Below are positions 34,455-35,095 of a stretch of 35,095 nt of DNA, one piece after another; the first letter of the stretch is position 1, and each line of letters begins with the position of its first letter. A program made the position numbers and the translations under genes. The notes beneath the pieces are model-generated. The model had not been told where the DNA came from, ran no database searches, and worked only from the letters and a program-made list of their open reading frames with translations. Origin of the DNA: Brasilonema sp. CT11 (GTDB taxonomy: Bacteria > Cyanobacteriota > Cyanobacteriia > Cyanobacteriales > Nostocaceae); NCBI RefSeq assembly GCF_017982655.1, contig NZ_JABXYX010000082.1:1-35095 (forward strand). Reading direction: 5' to 3'.

Positions 34455-34645
34455 AGGCAATGGCACGTTCAATTCGAGTTAAACTTTGTGCTCGGTGCAG
34501 CCAAGCTGCACCGACTCTTTATCGGGTAAAGTGTGAAGAAGATGGAGATTGGATTTTTGTTTGTCCTGAATGTTGGCAACACGTGAGTCAGGATAATCCG
34601 TTTTATGTTTATGGCGGAACGTGGAAGGCAAAGAAAAGACATTAG
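34451..34645 (+). CDS. Small zinc-ribbon-like protein coupled to the PIN/TRAM gene
   Basis: 64 residues with CARC (13-16) and CPEC (38-41) plus Cys28, a likely zinc ribbon. The C-terminus is basic (GTWKAKKRH), suggesting nucleic-acid or ribosome contact. The ATG overlaps the upstream TGA (ATGA), so translation is coupled. A second ATG at residue 4 is possible. Function unknown; overlap with an RNA-binding PIN/TRAM gene suggests a shared RNA role. Confidence 0.8.
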   Translation: MKAMARSIRVKLCARCSQAAPTLYRVKCEEDGDWIFVCPECWQHVSQDNPFYVYGGTWKAKKRH

Positions 34646-34649
34646 TAGA

Positions 34650-34735
34650 GCAGGGAACAGGAAACAGGGAACACTTCGACAAGCTCCCTTCGACAAGCTC
34701 AGGGCGGCGCAGTGCATCGCGCTTAACGCTTAACA
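34650..34735. repeat. GGGAACA-type short tandem repeat and duplicated CTTCGACAAGCTC
   Basis: CAGGGAACAGGAAACAGGGA is the same type as the tandem repeat at 18397-18430. It is followed by two adjacent CTTCGACAAGCTC units and a GC-rich tail with CGCTTAACGCTTAACAGGG. No coding content is seen. Confidence 0.6.
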
Positions 34736-34781
34736 GGGAGGGGAATTCCGTGGAATTGCGTTAAAAATCGCTCAAATTCCC

Positions 34782-35095
34782 TTACCACTCATAAATCTCA
34801 AGAGGTAGATTATCTGGATCTTTAAAAAAAGTAAATTTTTTACCAGTTATTTCATCGATCCTAATATCTTCCACCTCTACCCCTTTCAATTCCAAATAAC
34901 TAACCATTTGCTCGATCTCATCAACCTCAAAAGCCAGATGCCTTAAACCACATGCCTCTGGATTACTGCTTCTTTCTGAAGGATTAGGGAAAGAAAATAA
35001 CTCTATTTGATGATTTTCTCCAACCTTTAAATCTAATTTATAAGAATGTCTTTGAGCACGGTACGTTTCATTAATAATAGAAAAACCTAAAATTT
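34782..35095 (-). CDS. VOC-family protein (YaeR/GloA2 type), 3' part
   Basis: 104 codons of the C-terminal part, cut by the window edge; the stop is TAA at 34782-34784. The readable sequence LGFSIINETYRAQRHSYKLD, HQIELFSFPNPSERSSNPEA, CGLRHLAFEVDEIEQMV and KFTFFKDPDNLPLEIYEW follows E. coli YaeR nearly motif by motif. Metal-ligand positions of the vicinal oxygen chelate fold are present: His in LRHLAF and Glu in LEIYEW. YaeR-type proteins are glyoxalase-like, but their substrate is not known. Confidence 0.88.
   Translation of the reverse strand, partial: ILGFSIINETYRAQRHSYKLDLKVGENHQIELFSFPNPSERSSNPEACGLRHLAFEVDEIEQMVSYLELKGVEVEDIRIDEITGKKFTFFKDPDNLPLEIYEW

Overview
The window reads as chromosomal DNA of a filamentous, probably heterocyst-forming cyanobacterium (Nostocales-like). 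The evidence is the many GCGATCGC (HIP1) octamers, typical cyanobacterial genes (NifJ, a KaiC paralogue, a TPS-type filamentous haemagglutinin, a CHAT-TPR protein, a YacL-like PIN protein), and intergenic spaces packed with small palindromic and short tandem repeats. The species cannot be named from the sequence. Both edges cut genes: nifJ on the left and a YaeR-type VOC protein on the right.

Layout. 1-2030: 5' part of nifJ (minus), ending in a degenerate poly-G tract with an apparent frameshift. 2794-5405: a KaiC-like double ATPase followed by a receiver-histidine kinase, same strand. 5699-7300: a Tat-exported PhoD phosphatase gene, stopped by one in-frame TGA that lies in a 27-nt palindromic repeat inserted into a HIP1 site. 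7830-8075: two copies of a short promoter/RNA/terminator unit, a probable tandem small-RNA locus. 8236-9477: argJ. 10078-14596: a MauG/CcpA-type di-haem peroxidase and an animal-type haem peroxidase on the same strand, separated by a MITE-like element. 14947-17730: a deoxyhypusine-synthase-like protein and ornithine aminotransferase. 18584-19060: a GNAT acetyltransferase. 19216-22842: a secreted TpsA-like protein with 132-residue tandem repeats. 23462-25847: Nudix hydrolase, pgk and a universal stress protein. 25947-26627: a DUF433/DUF5615 toxin-antitoxin pair. 26732-31902: a CHAT-TPR protease-like protein, a small helical protein and a two-TM coiled-coil membrane protein, all on one strand. 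31942-33126: hemW. 33378-34645: a YacL-like PIN/TRAM membrane protein overlapping a small zinc-ribbon gene. 34782-35095: partial VOC protein.

How the genes work together. ArgJ (8236-9477), the deoxyhypusine-synthase-like enzyme and ornithine aminotransferase (14947-17730) all bear on ornithine/arginine/polyamine metabolism, although they are not one operon. The two haem peroxidases look like a functional pair. The most system-like locus is the CHAT operon: a caspase-like protease with a basic aromatic N-terminal helix, a small protein ending in a similar segment, and a membrane protein with CorA-like topology, next to a toxin-antitoxin pair. It has the layout of a protease-gated membrane effector or conflict system, but that function is inferred.

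The most informative small-scale signals are the HIP1-site insertion that breaks phoD, the tandem small-RNA units before argJ, two cases of one repeat inserted into another, and a perfect 24-bp palindrome in the hemW/PIN divergent promoter region.
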